DNA of 64,000 bases from Tubulanus polymorphus (GCF_964204645.1 NC_134034.1:5451414-5515413); one strand, 5' to 3'; counted from the stretch's first letter, positions 21,693 through 32,867 are shown. Program-made: numbers and translations. The notes: a model not told the origin generated them from the letters alone.

Positions 21693-22119
21693 ATGGATGA
21701 TAAAATTGATGGTGTTAATATTATTCCTCATGATATAAATAAAACTAAATTAAAATTATATTTGGAAAAAGAAATATTAGAATTTGAAAATGATTTAAAA
21801 GTTAAAAAGAAAAAATATTTAAAATCTAAAATTATATATTATTTCATTATCAGTGGTTCAGTTACAGTTAGTTCTGTAATAACATTTCTAGCATTATTCT
21901 CACCATTAACACCTTTTGTTATCTCAATTGGAGCTTTAGGTTCAAGTGTTTTAACCGGTATAAGTTCAAAATTAATGAAAAAGTAATAAAGAAAAAAATA
22001 AAACTAATATAAAAGAAATAAATAAATTAAAAAATACATTTAATTATATAATAAGTTTAAATGGTAATATAACAGTTGAAGAACAGGATAAATTATTAAA
22101 AGAATTAATAAATTATTAA
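21693..22119 (+). pseudogene. Polinton two-TM small protein, copy 1 (frameshifted)
   Basis: Starts after a T-run and TAAATAAATG. An N-terminal charged helix (residues 1-45), then two hydrophobic segments (YYFIISGSVTVSSVITFLAL and FVISIGALGSSVLTGISS). The frame breaks after 21980 and resumes as NKLKNTFNYIISLNGNITVEE. The intact homologue is at 26174-26602. Confidence 0.65.
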
Positions 22120-22135
22120 TTTTTTCATTATATTA

Positions 22136-22425
22136 ATGGGGTTTTCAAAATCTTTCCAATATAATAAATCAATCAAATATAATATTCCTGCAATAGATTT
22201 TAATAAAAATATTACATATAAAAAAAATTTAGTTTTAAATTAATTAATTAATCTAGAAATTTATGTTACTGAAACACAGTTTTTTATTTCTAAAATGGAA
22301 AATATATTTCATACATATGAAGTTACTTTTACTCGAGATGAATATCATATATATATATAAAGTAAAATCTAATATGAAATATTGGCAGAACCAATTAGAT
22401 TTTGCTGTTTATTGTGCAACAACTG
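22136..22425 (+). pseudogene. N-terminal fragment of conserved Polinton gene, copy 1
   Basis: Starts FSKSFQYNKSIKYNIPA and decays through several stops to a final ATTG motif at about 22420. Homology to the copy at 26631-27805 ends abruptly at 22425, where a 19-bp-arm hairpin begins. Confidence 0.6.
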
Positions 22426-22427
22426 GC

Positions 22428-22480
22428 AAAAACAATACAATTGAATAAGCAACACTAGCTAATTCAATTGTATTGTTTTT
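22428..22480. repeat. Perfect 19-bp-arm hairpin at the C-fragment breakpoint
   Basis: AAAAACAATACAATTGAAT (22428-22446) and its exact complement (22462-22480) around a 15-base loop. Read on the minus strand the loop contains TAGTGTTGC, resembling the GAGTGTGC loop of the Polinton terminal hairpins. It marks where copy-1 homology stops and minus-strand genes begin. Confidence 0.75.
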
Positions 22481-23121
22481 CTAATGTTTTTCTAATATTT
22501 CTTATTGATACTACATTACTTTACATTTGACTAAAATAATATTAGAAAAACTGTACCTTGAATAACTTTGTATCATCTTGTATTATCCTTGTCAAATCTA
22601 AAGAAATCTGATATCATGTATGAATAAATTACTTCTGTGACTTCAATTTCAGAAATAAAGCATAATATGTATTTCAATACCTTCAATACGTAATTTAATA
22701 CATTGATACCTCAACCCCCTTTTTTAACATAAATATAATTTACTCACTTTCATACATTTCAGCGAATATATTTTATATTTTCCACCCAATTTAACAGTCG
22801 ATTTCTTATTTTGATTCATACAGTTTATCATCTAATTTATGAATATATCTATGAGTTTTTAAACTCTTTAAATTTTTAACTTTTTAAATTTTTATATCTT
22901 TTATTACAAATTTCACAACACTTAATATTATTAATTCTATCTGAAATATAATTTATATTTTCTTTCAATTCTGTATATCTAATTTTACAGCTATCATAGA
23001 ATTCTAAAAACTGCCTAATACTATAAATCGTCTGTTTTAATCCTCTAATTCTTTTAAGTCATTAACTTTTTTATTGTTATTTTTTATGATTATTTTTATT
23101 TCCATTTAATTTTTCCAATTT
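22481..23121. other. AT-rich spacer of Polinton C
   Basis: Non-coding or heavily decayed. 22670-22740 contains AATACGTAATTTAATAC and CCCCCTTTTTT on plus, the reverse complement of the spacer words seen at 30.9-31.2 kb, so this is the convergent-arm spacer of fragment C. Minus-strand traces of a Cys-containing small protein lie about 22860-23100. Confidence 0.5.
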
Positions 23122-23259
23122 CTAACTCAATTTAATATTTTCATTCATCAAATCTTTTGAAATATTTTCACAGTAAAAGTAAAGTGCAGCCAATATTAAT
23201 CCTCCAGCAACTAAATAATGTTTCAAATCACTTTTCCCAGTTGGAATGAAACCATCCAT
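23122..23259 (-). CDS. 45-residue single-TM Polinton protein
   Basis: Small intact frame starting at the ATG at 23259, which follows TTTTCTTAAATAAATG. It has a polar N-terminus, one membrane segment (YLVAGGLILAALYFY) and a charged tail. No family recognised; probably a virion or membrane accessory protein. Confidence 0.5.
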   Translation of the reverse strand: MDGFIPTGKSDLKHYLVAGGLILAALYFYCENISKDLMNENIKLS

Positions 23260-23316
23260 TTATTTAAGAAAACAATTAAACAGTTTATTAAATATTAAAT
23301 ATTTATACGTTTCAAA

Positions 23317-25396
23317 TCAAATAACAATTAAACTTACTACTAATTTTTTATCCCGCTGAGAATTATATTTTTGCTTGTGCGTGATCAATTTCATCAACTG
23401 ATATTCTTTTATATTATTCTTAACCATTTCTTTATCGAAAAATTCATTTGATATGTAAATATTTTCATCATTATGAATTAAAATTAGATGGCATAATTGA
23501 TTTCTAAAATATCTAGGATTAATGAAATCAATAGTATATTCAGAATTATCTTTCAATAGTTCTAAACGCTCGCATTGCTTAATTTTCATATTGTTAAGAT
23601 TTAGTTTTCTTAAATAATCAGATTCTTTACGTATATCACATACATTTATAAAATCATTTGAATTTATCTTTAAATATTCAGTATATTTTTTCATCAATTC
23701 AAAATCCATTTTATCAATTATTTCAAAATGATTATGTGTTATCTTCTTTACTTGGAAAATAGGTTTTTCTAATTTTGATAAAATTAAGTGTCTATCCGGG
23801 CTATGAACTCCTATTTTTAACTTTCTAATAATGTTTTCTATCGAAGACAATTCAAAATAAATATTATTTAATACGTCTAATTGTAATGTTTTAATCAATA
23901 ATTCTCTTAAATCAGTAGTAGTTTCAAATAAACCTTGATCTGTTAAAATATAACTGAAATAAAGATCTGTTATACATTTACATTTAGTTGAAAAACCTCT
24001 AATTTCAAAAATTGTCTTATTTTCAATTCCAGATATTTTAGGAGTATAATCATTTATTTTAACATCAGGAATTATTTCAAGTTTTTTAAATTCTGTCTCA
24101 AATAATTTATTATCAATATCTAATTGTTGCTTTAATTCATTACAATTTTTATTTCTATTTTCATCGATATCTTCTTGAAATTGTTTAAGTTCTTTCATTT
24201 CTTCTAATTTTTTTAATTCACTTTTAGATAATCATTTTAAATCAAAATCTTCTTCAATATCAAGTACATCTAATTTATAAAAAGGTTTAGATCTTATATT
24301 GTATCTCTTTCTTAAAGTTGTAAAACTAATTCCTGTTTCACGTAATTTAAATCTAAATATAAATTTATTCAATACTGTAAACATTGAATTAGTTGCTCCT
24401 TCAGTTTTAATATATTATTTTGCTTCAATAATGAATTCTGATTTATCATCATTTTGATCAATTGTGAGGTATAAACATGGGATATTCTTGATTGTAAACA
24501 TTGGTGAAATGAGTAAATAGGAAGACTCTTCAATATTTTTACTTATCCTAGATTTATATCCTATAAATTTCCTTGCTAATAAATCACCATAATAACAGAA
24601 ATAAAAGCATTTTTCAATCAAATCGTAAATACATACAGTCTGTTTAACTTCATCAAATAATGATTTAAGTTGTAAATATGCGGGTGAATAGTAAATATTT
24701 TGTTCTTTTAAGTATTGTTTTATTTTTTCCATCACTTATAATCCTCTTTTAAATGAAATACTTGTTATTTCAATTCTAATCAATCCTGTTTCAATTGATT
24801 TTTCAAATGATTCTTTCAACCTTTCTTGATAGCAATTTATGTAACTCATTAAATTTGAACCGAAATTTATATTTACACCAGGAGATTTGAATTGACATGC
24901 TATTCTATTATAACTCTTTATTTTATCATCCTTATGTAATGCTGAAACACAACTATTGGAAAATTCTTTTAGAACTTTATATTTTCTATTTTCGAACATT
25001 GATTTTATTTCAATCTGAATTAAATGATCCTTTAAAATCTTGTGTCACATCTACATCTAATCTACTGTAATTTTTTTCATTTGATAATGTTTCAATATTA
25101 TCCATTTTCTGTATTAATTCATTTAAATTTTGATTGCATAATGAAATTTTAAATACAGCAATATAATCAGTTAATTTTAATTCTTGATTAAATCTACTTA
25201 AGATATATGATTTTGAATTATCATCATGAATTGTTAAAACACGTGTAATTTTTATAGCTAAGTTATCCAATATAATGTTTCCTCGATTAAAACATTCTTT
25301 AATTTCATAATGTATTATCTTTCTCTGATTAACGTTAAGAAAAGTTTTCCTATTTTCTTTAATAATTTCTTTTTCTAACATGATTTTATATAGCAT
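23317..25396 (-). pseudogene. Large unrecognised Polinton gene in the polymerase position
   Basis: Nearly continuous minus-strand coding of about 690 codons: 25396-25010, then after a frame change 24999-23317 in one frame interrupted by stops at 24736, 24415 and 24231. Lys/Asn/Ile-rich, with no Cys cluster and no polymerase, helicase Walker or rve motifs that I can see. The C-terminal half has ITDLYFSYILTDQGLF and charged helices. It occupies the place beside the terminus and small ORF where D and A carry polymerase B, so a replication or priming role is possible but unproven. Confidence 0.5.
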
Positions 25397-25432
25397 TATA
25401 TTATCGCAAAATATATCTGACGTTTATATTAA

Positions 25433-25579
25433 TTATCTATTTTCAGATTTATAATACTTATTTATATTTACTCCTGAAATATCAGCTAAATTATCATTCA
25501 CAGTTAAATAATATAATATTGAATTTATATATTTATTATTCATGTCCTTCGCGGGAACTTTAATTAACGTTGAGCACAT
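25433..25579 (-). CDS. 48-residue hypothetical Polinton protein
   Basis: Short open frame starting CSTLIKVPAKDMNNKYINSI, located between the truncated small ORF and the large unrecognised gene. No membrane segment or motif. It may be the detached start of the larger gene. Confidence 0.3.
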   Translation of the reverse strand: MCSTLIKVPAKDMNNKYINSILYYLTVNDNLADISGVNINKYYKSENR

Positions 25580-25643
25580 TTATATATCAAATTTTTATAA
25601 AAATAAGTTAAAATTCAAAAAGAGTTCGCTGAAACCTTACGTT

Positions 25644-25733
25644 TTAAAATATTTCTTTACCCTTATTGGTGATATCTTTTATTCTATCTAGAAATGATTT
25701 GTTGTTCTCTCTGTGTACTTGTTTACTCTCCAT
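25644..25733 (-). pseudogene. Internally deleted copy of the Polinton small terminal protein
   Basis: The first 23 residues match the ORF at 19472 (ESKQVH...KSFLDRIKDITN), then the sequence jumps to the IYKGK region near the normal C-terminus and stops. Upstream motif at 25754-25765, 20 nt from the ATG. Confidence 0.7.
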
Positions 25734-25789
25734 TTTAATATCAAATTTATTATTAAATTGATTTTAGAAGTTATTAGATTAATATTTTA

Positions 25790-25868
25790 AGAGGGAATGT
25801 GTTGTTCTAGATTAAAGGTTGAGAGGGCGAGTGAGTAAAAAATTAAAAATAAATTCGAGTTTGCGAGA
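25790..25868. repeat. Half of a Polinton terminal hairpin, cut at its loop
   Basis: Matches one arm of the 19260-19412 hairpin (GAGGGAATGTGTTGTTCTAG ... CGAGTGAGTAAAAAATT) and ends in the loop sequence TTCGAGTTTGCGAG. The second arm is missing; the next base pairs belong to the gene copy at 25866. Confidence 0.75.
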
Positions 25869-26154
25869 AAAATATAATAAAGCTGCAGAAGAATACAGAG
25901 AAAAGAGACCAAACTATATGGATTATATCAATAAAGAATTATATAATCAGAAAATTACACATAGAGATTTTCAATCAGTAGATGAAGCTGTGAGTTTATA
26001 TAACGCAGTAACAAATAAAGAAAAATTACATCTATACAAACCTAAGTTATCGGATTATTATACCCCAAGTAAAGAACAACAGAAATATGAAATAATATGG
26101 ATTTTAGGTGGAACAGTTATTGTTATATTTGTTGCATATAAATTTACTAATTAG
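25866..26154 (+). pseudogene. Polinton conserved membrane protein, copy 2 (N-terminus lost)
   Basis: Continuous frame of the charged helical region, YTPS motif and C-terminal TM (IIWILGGTVIVIFVAYKF). The original N-terminus has been replaced by the half hairpin, so translation would start in terminal-repeat sequence. Paralogue of 21243-21667. Confidence 0.65.
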
Positions 26155-26173
26155 TAATTTCTTTTCTTAACAA

Positions 26174-26602
26174 ATGGATGATAAAGTTGATAATATTGAT
26201 ATTATTCCTCATGATATAAATAAAACTAAATTAAAATCATATTTGGAAAAACAAATATTAGAATTTGAAAGTGAAAGTGACTTAAAGATAAAAAAGAAAA
26301 AATATTTAAAATCTAAAATTATATATTATTTTATTATTAGTGGTTCAGTTACAATTAGTTCTGTTATAACATTTCTAGCAATATTCAGTCCATTAACACC
26401 TTTAGCTAAATCAATTGACGTGTTAGGATTAAGTTCAAGTGTTTTAACCGGAATAAGTTCAAAATTAAATATAAAAAGTTATAAAGAAAGAATAAAATCT
26501 AATATAAAAGAAATTAATAAATTAGAAAATACATTAGATTATATAATCAGTTTAAATGGTAATATAACAGTTGAAGAACAAGATAAATTATTAAAAGAAT
26601 AA
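26174..26602 (+). CDS. Polinton two-TM small protein, intact copy
   Basis: 142 residues, undamaged: N-terminal amphipathic region, basic KKKKYLKSK stretch, TM1 (IIYYFIISGSVTISSVITFL), TM2 (AKSIDVLGLSSSVLTGISS) and a charged C-terminal helix ending LLKE. Start after TTTCTTTTCTTAACAAATG. I recall comparable two-TM proteins from other Polintons; function unknown, likely virion membrane. Confidence 0.65.
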   Translation: MDDKVDNIDIIPHDINKTKLKSYLEKQILEFESESDLKIKKKKYLKSKIIYYFIISGSVTISSVITFLAIFSPLTPLAKSIDVLGLSSSVLTGISSKLNIKSYKERIKSNIKEINKLENTLDYIISLNGNITVEEQDKLLKE

Positions 26603-26630
26603 ATTAATAATCAATTTTTTAATTATATAA

Positions 26631-27805
26631 ATGGCTATTAGTTATCCAAAAGCTTTCCAATATAATAAATCAATTAAATATAATATTCCTGCAATAGATT
26701 GTAATAAAAATATTTCATATAGAAATGAAGTTTTAAATTCATTAATTAATTGAGATATTTATGTTACTTAAACTAATAATTTTAATGCAAAGATGGAAAA
26801 TATATTTCATGTATATATAATTAATTTTAAAAAAATGAAAGATGAAAAACAATGGTTATTAAAATCTAATATGAAGTATTGGCAGAACCAATTAAATTTT
26901 GCTGTTTATTGTGCTACAACAGGTGTGGTATAAGTTGGAATGATCATTTGAATAATTCCAAATATAAATTAATTCAAAGTTTATTTAGATTCCATACATA
27001 CTTTCAAATAAGATTAATATTAAATGAATTAGAGACCCCTTTGCCAGGATCTAGATATTTTAAAGAATTAGATAATAATATCAATTTATCAAAGTTTTAT
27101 AAAATTTGTAATGAATTTGATATAGATATAAATCATTCTGATTTTAGAACTAAAATCGGAACAATAAGATCTTTTCCTTGCCCTAAAAAGATTGCAGAAT
27201 ATTGTGCACTTCCCATACCATCTAATCATTTTTATAATATCTATAATAATAAATTAGGTTATGGTAAAATAGAAACTAAGGATTTAGAAACATTAAATTT
27301 CAATAAATTACCGAAATTCTATGATAATTTAAAACAAGAAAATAATAATGGTTGGGTTTATTTCATTTTAGATAATAGTGAAGGTTTTACTAAAACTGGT
27401 ATACAAAGAATAAATCAATCAATTAGAACTTATTTGATATGTATACTAGGCGCTCAAGTTGAAACAAGATTCCCGATAATTGGAAATTTAAATACATCAT
27501 TTGATACACAAAAACAATTTAAAGTATTATTTGATTCTATTCATAATGATAAAAATAGATCGATTCCAGAAAACATAGTTAGGTACCAAAATTATCTAGA
27601 TAAATCACATGTAAGATTAAATTATTGTATAGGGCCTGATGATTCTAAGATAAAAGATTACAATACATCAGAAAATATAAAAACTGATAATATTCAACAC
27701 GAAATAATTAGAACTAATAATGATAATAAATCCCATGAAAATACTAAATTAGCTATAACTTGTATAGGAATTGTAATTGGAGGAATATTATATTCTAAAT
27801 TTTAA
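26631..27805 (+). pseudogene. Conserved Polinton protein with CATTG / CGISWNDHL motif, frameshifted
   Basis: Starts after TATATAAATG (AISYPKAFQYNKSIKYN). It passes through stops near 26752 and 26770 and a frame change near 26920 at an ATTG motif, then runs open for about 290 codons from CGISWNDHLNNSKYKL to a C-terminal TM (LAITCIGIVIGGILYS). I remember proteins with the same CATTGCG...HL signature in many animal Mavericks; no activity is established that I know of. Likely a virion protein. Confidence 0.6.
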
Positions 27806-27820
27806 TTTTTTATTATATAA

Positions 27821-28995
27821 ATGGATGAAGGAATTCCATTGGATGACATGGATCCTTTAGATGAACCTGGTATAAGTGATGAACCACAACCTGAATTTAA
27901 TGAAACTAGTATCAATAATGATGATGGATCAGCATATAATAATAATTCAAATAATGATGAAGATGACGATCCATCATATAATTCTAGTTTAGCTGATGAA
28001 GATGATGGTGTAATTGATTACGAAACGCATGAAAAATTTAAAGAATATATGACAGCTCCCGAAAGGGAAGTTATTAAACCCATAACATTTAGAAAAGATT
28101 TAATGAATAGATTAGTAAATACAACTGATCCTTATTTGAAAGATCAATTATATGGAATGATAAGTAGAGTAATAGATTCAATTGTTAACGAATTATTACC
28201 AAAAGATGAAATTGATTCAGAAGGTGTTGTAATGCAAATTTTAAAAGATGACCCATTTTTCATGAATAATTAAGAATTTAAAAATGATGCATGGTTTTAT
28301 TATGTTGAATTAAATAACAAAACTGCATCAATACAATTATCTAGAATGGGTCAAGAAAATATTTCTGAACCTGGAATGCTAGCAGGTCTTCAATTGAACA
28401 TTCAAAAGGTGGTACAGAATTTCTCAGAATTATATGGAATACACTCGATAGAATAAATGAAAAAGAACCAGTTGGTATTTATATTCACAAATATTCACCA
28501 TTCAAAAATCCAAATTTAAATCCTACTTATGTTGACCCAGAAATGGAAGAGTATGGAGATCGATTAGATAAATTAAGAACTTCAACACCAGGAACATCGA
28601 GAAGAGATATTCAACAAATTGATAATGATTCAAGCCAATTACAATTAGTAAAACATTTTGATAGCATGTTAGATACAGTTCATTCATTTGAAGAAGAGAT
28701 GAATAGTATTTTAGATACACCTGGTACTAAAACTGGAACAAATCAAATGCCACATTTATTTAAAAAAAGATTACTTGATTTAAATGAAGAACAATTAAAA
28801 ATATTTCCTGAACAAGCACGTAGAGAAATTAAAGGTATGCAAGAATCAGCTGGTGAAATTGCTAATATTAAGATGAGATTTTCTAAAATAACCATGTTAG
28901 AAAAAGAATTAACTAATGCAAATGAAGAATTAAAACAAATAGAATTGAATAGAGATCTTCAAGTAATTGATGAAGTTGAATATGAATGCAAATGA
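27821..28995 (+). pseudogene. Acidic, coiled-coil Polinton protein, broken into pieces
   Basis: First frame 27821-28273 is very acidic (DEGIPLDDMDPLDEPG, NNDEDDDPSYN) and ends in a helical segment. After lesions at 28273-28500 the frame continues to 28995 with a coiled coil (KEPVGIYIHKYSPF ... EKELTNANEELKQIELN). Order and length suggest one gene of about 390 codons, or two. Not recognised beyond its Polinton context. Confidence 0.5.
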
Positions 28996-29009
28996 TGATT
29001 TAAAATATA

Positions 29010-29518
29010 ACAAAGAATTACAGGAAAAAGAAAGAGATATATTATTGAAATCATATGATCATATGATAGAAAATTAAAAATTATTTTTAAAGATTTAATA
29101 CTAAAACCAAATTCTAAAATATCATTGAAAGATAGAATTAGATTATCATCTAAACTAGAAGGTAACAATTCTTTCAATTCTAACAGCTGTAACTATGATA
29201 TTCACAACAATTGGTTTAGCTATTTCAAATTCATTAAAATCTACGCCTACACCCAATAAACCGGATAAACCTACAAGTCATAATAATTCTATACAAGATA
29301 AAGTTAAAGATGGTTTAAAAAAATTAGCAAAATATCTATGGGAACTATCTAAACAATCTGCTGCAGCTTTACCCGGAGTTATAGCATCAATTGTTGGTTT
29401 TGTATTAAAATCTGCTGGAAATATTATTAACTTTGCTGCTGAACATATAATCTTATTTTTAATTACAGTTGTAAGTGCAATTATTTTTGGGTTAGTAAAT
29501 ATAATAAAAAATAGATAA
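29010..29518 (+). pseudogene. Hydrophobic Polinton protein with LPG-TM segment
   Basis: The well-preserved part 29195-29518 has a Thr/Pro/Asn-rich linker, an amphipathic helix (DGLKKLAKYLWELSKQSAAA), LPGVIASIVGFVLKSAG and a strong membrane segment (IILFLITVVSAIIFGLVNII). Upstream coding is decayed. The amphipathic helix plus hydrophobic tail resembles membrane-active minor virion proteins of Polintons; assignment is tentative. Confidence 0.5.
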
Positions 29519-29538
29519 TTAATTTTTTTGTTAAATAA

Positions 29539-30452
29539 ATGAGTGGGAGTTATATAAATCCTTCTAAGAATTCTAGAATATCTTATGCTATTAAAGCAGA
29601 GAGATCTCATCATAAAATTACTCATAATCCTTCTAATATTAATCCTGATGAAACTTTATATGTTAGAATCCCGAGATTAACACAAAATACTTTTTATGTT
29701 CCAAATAGTATTTATTTATCAGCTGATATAAAAGTAACTGGCCATGATAATAATTATGTTGTAGATAATGTTGGGAGATATTTGATTAAAAATTAACTAT
29801 AAAGATAGGACCAGAAACAGTTTTCTCATTAGATGATTATAATTTATTTATGCATTATAAAGATTTATGGTTAACAAAAAAAATAGAAATACTATGATAT
29901 TTTAAGGTATCAATTTAGAAAACCATAATAAATTAAGATCAGAAGCTAATAATGCAATAATAACTAATGCTACAGATAATTTGATAAAAAAGATTTATGG
30001 AAGCAAATATAAAATTCCATTAGATTTTGAATTGATAAATAATAATGCACCTTTATATAAATATGCTATTCAAGAAAATATTATATCCGAGATAACATTT
30101 GCTCCTTTAAATGAAATTGTGCTATCTAGCGTTGTTAAAGATATGGGATATAAATTATCGAATATATGTTTAAAATATGATACAGTAACTGATGAAATTA
30201 TTGCTAGCACAATTCAAACTCAATATAATCAAGGATTTTCATTTTTATATGATTATATTGAAAAATTTAAAACTGTAACTATTAATGCAAATGATGAAAT
30301 AATTAATGAGAATATTAACTTCCAAAGAAGATCTATTAAAGAAATATATATAAATATTTTTTACAATTGCAACATATTCTAATGGTGCAATACAGGTTGA
30401 TAAGTATTATAATCCTGAAATAACAAAAGTAGAAATAACTATTGAAATTTAA
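29539..30452 (+). pseudogene. Major capsid protein (double jelly-roll, Polinton), broken
   Basis: Starts after TTTTTTTGTTAAATAAATG with SGSYINPSKNSRISYAI. Recognisable blocks are YVRIPRLTQNTFYVPNSIYL, MGYKLSNICLKYDTV, YNQGFSFLYDYIEKF and INENINFQRRSIKEI, typical of the Polinton hexon-like capsid protein in order and spacing. Frameshifts or stops fall near 29795, 29895 and 30360. About 300 codons remain, shorter than the usual 400-600, so internal sequence is missing. Confidence 0.65.
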
Positions 30453-30456
30453 TAAA

Positions 30457-30690
30457 ATGAATATATTAGATTATCGGTGGTATAGAAAAACATTTACAGA
30501 TTATTTCTCGAGTAATGATATAGTTACTGTATTGAAAAAGTTATCTAACTTTAAACCAAATCTAACTTATGCAATGAACTTATTTGAACTTAAATATGAT
30601 GATTTTATAGAATTTTTAAATAAACATCCATCTTAAACTGAAATCGAAAATTTTATTCAAAAAATATTTTCAACAGCAACATTCAATAAA
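30457..30690 (+). pseudogene. Small Polinton protein after the capsid gene
   Basis: NILDYRWYRKTFTDYFSSND to a TAA at 30634, with the same frame continuing to about 30690. Helical, no motif. It is the last plus-strand gene before the convergent spacer. Confidence 0.4.
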
Positions 30691-31137
30691 TAAAAACTCG
30701 GGAATCATTTAGGAACTATACCAATGACAATGCAAAAGAATATATGGTTAGAAAACAATAACCTTAAAGAAAAATATGAAAATGAAAGAGTAATTTCTAT
30801 TTACATATCGATGACGGGTGTACGAATGGTGCGAATGGTACGAGTGTAATAATATATTATGTACATTATATATGTTGCCCTCGTACACTCATACAACTTG
30901 TACACTCGTACATAGATATATAGTTATTTTAAAAAAGGGGGTTTTAAGCATTCAGGTATCTAATACGTATGTAATATGTATTTAAGTATTTATGTATCTA
31001 ATACGTATCAATCAATATAACCTTTATTATTTTCAAACTTAGTTGAAAAAAAATAAAAATATATTAGTTGAAAAATTAAAATAAATAATATATTTTTTAA
31101 AAAGGGGGTTTTAAGTATTAATGTACCTAATACGTAT
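30691..31137. repeat. Convergent-arm spacer with TAATACGTA repeats and inverted repeat
   Basis: Lies where plus-strand structural genes meet minus-strand genes. It contains a GTACGAATGG...GTACGAGTGTA block mirrored by TACACTCGTAC (30820-30915), two direct copies of AAAAAGGGGGTTTTAAG (about 30935 and 31095), and many ATCTAATACGTA units continuing to 31196. The same words in reverse complement occur in fragment C at 22.67-22.74 kb. Confidence 0.65.
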
Positions 31138-31792
31138 TTAATACGTATCTAATACGTACCTAATACGTATTAAGGTATCTAATACGTATCTAATACACAA
31201 ATGCAAATACACAAATTCATATTCATAAGGAAATTGTAGTTTCAGAAGTAATTTTGAACCTTTATTACTTTTTAATTTATTCATATATTCATCATGTAAG
31301 TCAGAAGGTATAATTTGATTTTCTTCCAATGATTGTTGCATCGATTTTCTATCTTTATTGTAGAATAAAACTAGAAATCTAATGTTTTCTCTAAAATCTT
31401 TAACAATTGATTTATATTTTTGATTTAAAATCCATGTTGTTATCCCAAAATGCCTACCAGAGAAAGCTAGATAACATAACTCACTTTCTCTAACTTTTGA
31501 ATCATGTAAATTAGCACAATCATCTATAATGAATAATGTATTTGAACCTTTATAAATATCAATTGCTATTTTAATACAATTATCTAAATTTTCTTTCACT
31601 GTTTTAGGATCTAATATAATAAACTTTTTTCTCTTAACTATGTCTCTATTATATGTTTTATTCATTTCATAAGTGGGGCAGAATAATATAAATAGTTTCT
31701 AACAAATCTAATATGAAATGCGTTTTACCACAGTTGATTACTCCAGTAACTAACATATTATGTGGTTCAAATATAAATAAATCTTTATTCAT
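31138..31792 (-). pseudogene. Polinton genome-packaging ATPase (FtsK/HerA type), frameshifted
   Basis: Would pump the genome into capsids. The ATG at 31792 overlaps the integrase stop. The Walker A block (TGVINCGKTHF) is present at about 31735-31755. A frameshift near 31680 separates it from the rest, which contains Walker B (TLFIIDDCANL), FSGRHFGITTWILNQ and LVLFYNKDRKS. The far end runs into the TACGTA repeats of the spacer. Confidence 0.8.
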
Positions 31793-32861
31793 TCATTCTT
31801 TTAATTTTACTAGATAAAATCCATTCATTAAATTTATCATCATACCCTTTATATTTCACCAAAGAATACTTTTTTCCTTCAAGAGTTCTTGTTTTCAATA
31901 CTTTTTTTATTTTATATTCTATTTCATCTGGATTTGGTACAAGTGATAATTCTTGTTCATAAAAATAACCTAATATTTCTTTATCTTTTAAATCTTCTAA
32001 TTTATAAACAAAAGGTTTAGTTAATATTGTCTTTTTAATTTTGAATATTTCTTCTGTAAAATTTGGAGTATAACCTTTATAAAAAGTTTTTCGATATTTA
32101 GATATTCTTACATGTTGTCCAATTTTAAATCTAGGTTCTCCAAAATCATGTGTGACAAATGCTCCATATAAATTATTCCATACTATTTCTTCATTATTTT
32201 CTTTTCTAGCTTGTATAGGTTTCATACCAATACTTGAATGTTTAGAATTATTATAACCTTTCACTAAATCATCTATATATTTATATGTTTCATTAGCAGT
32301 AAAATATTTCCACATTCTAGTTTTCAATGTTTTATTAAATCTTTCTATAATAGATGCTTTTTTATCTGAGTGTGTTGAAAAATATTCTACATCGTTTTCG
32401 GATAATAGTTTTTTGAAATGTTTATTATAAAATTCCTTACCTTCATCGAATTGTATCTTACCTGGAATAGCTTCTTTAAATATTTATTTAAAGGCATTAG
32501 TAACTTCTATACCAGTTTTATTTTTGATTGGAATTGACCATGCGTATCTACTAAATATATCTATAACATTTAATATCCAGAAATATCCTTTGTTGTATTC
32601 TTCTAAGTTCTTCATGTCAATTAAATCTGCTTGCCATTGTTGTTCAATATATGAAACCATTACTTTTCTTGTTGAATAATTTTTATCCATTTTCTTATGG
32701 ATTTGATATGTTGGTTGGTTTTGTAACCATAATCTTAGTTCACTATATTTTATATTTTATTTATCAGATTTAATTTTATCCCATAATTCTGAAACACTAG
32801 AATATGATACTTTACTCTCTGGGTTATAATATAAATCTCTTAAATACTGTTCTTTTTTCAT
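31785..32861 (-). pseudogene. Polinton rve integrase with C-terminal chromodomain, broken
   Basis: Retroviral-type integrase of Polintons. The N-terminal basic region starts KKEQYLRDLYYNPESKVSYS. The first catalytic Asp is in WQADLIDM, the second in FDEGKEF, and the Glu in ASIIERFNKTLK, so the D,D,E triad survives. An SH3-like middle part follows and then a chromodomain (KVLKTRTLEGKKYSLVKYKG...NEW). Stops near 32757 and 32483 and a frame break near 32330 inactivate it. The gene overlaps the ATPase start by 8 bp. Confidence 0.85.
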
Positions 32862-32867
32862 CTTATT

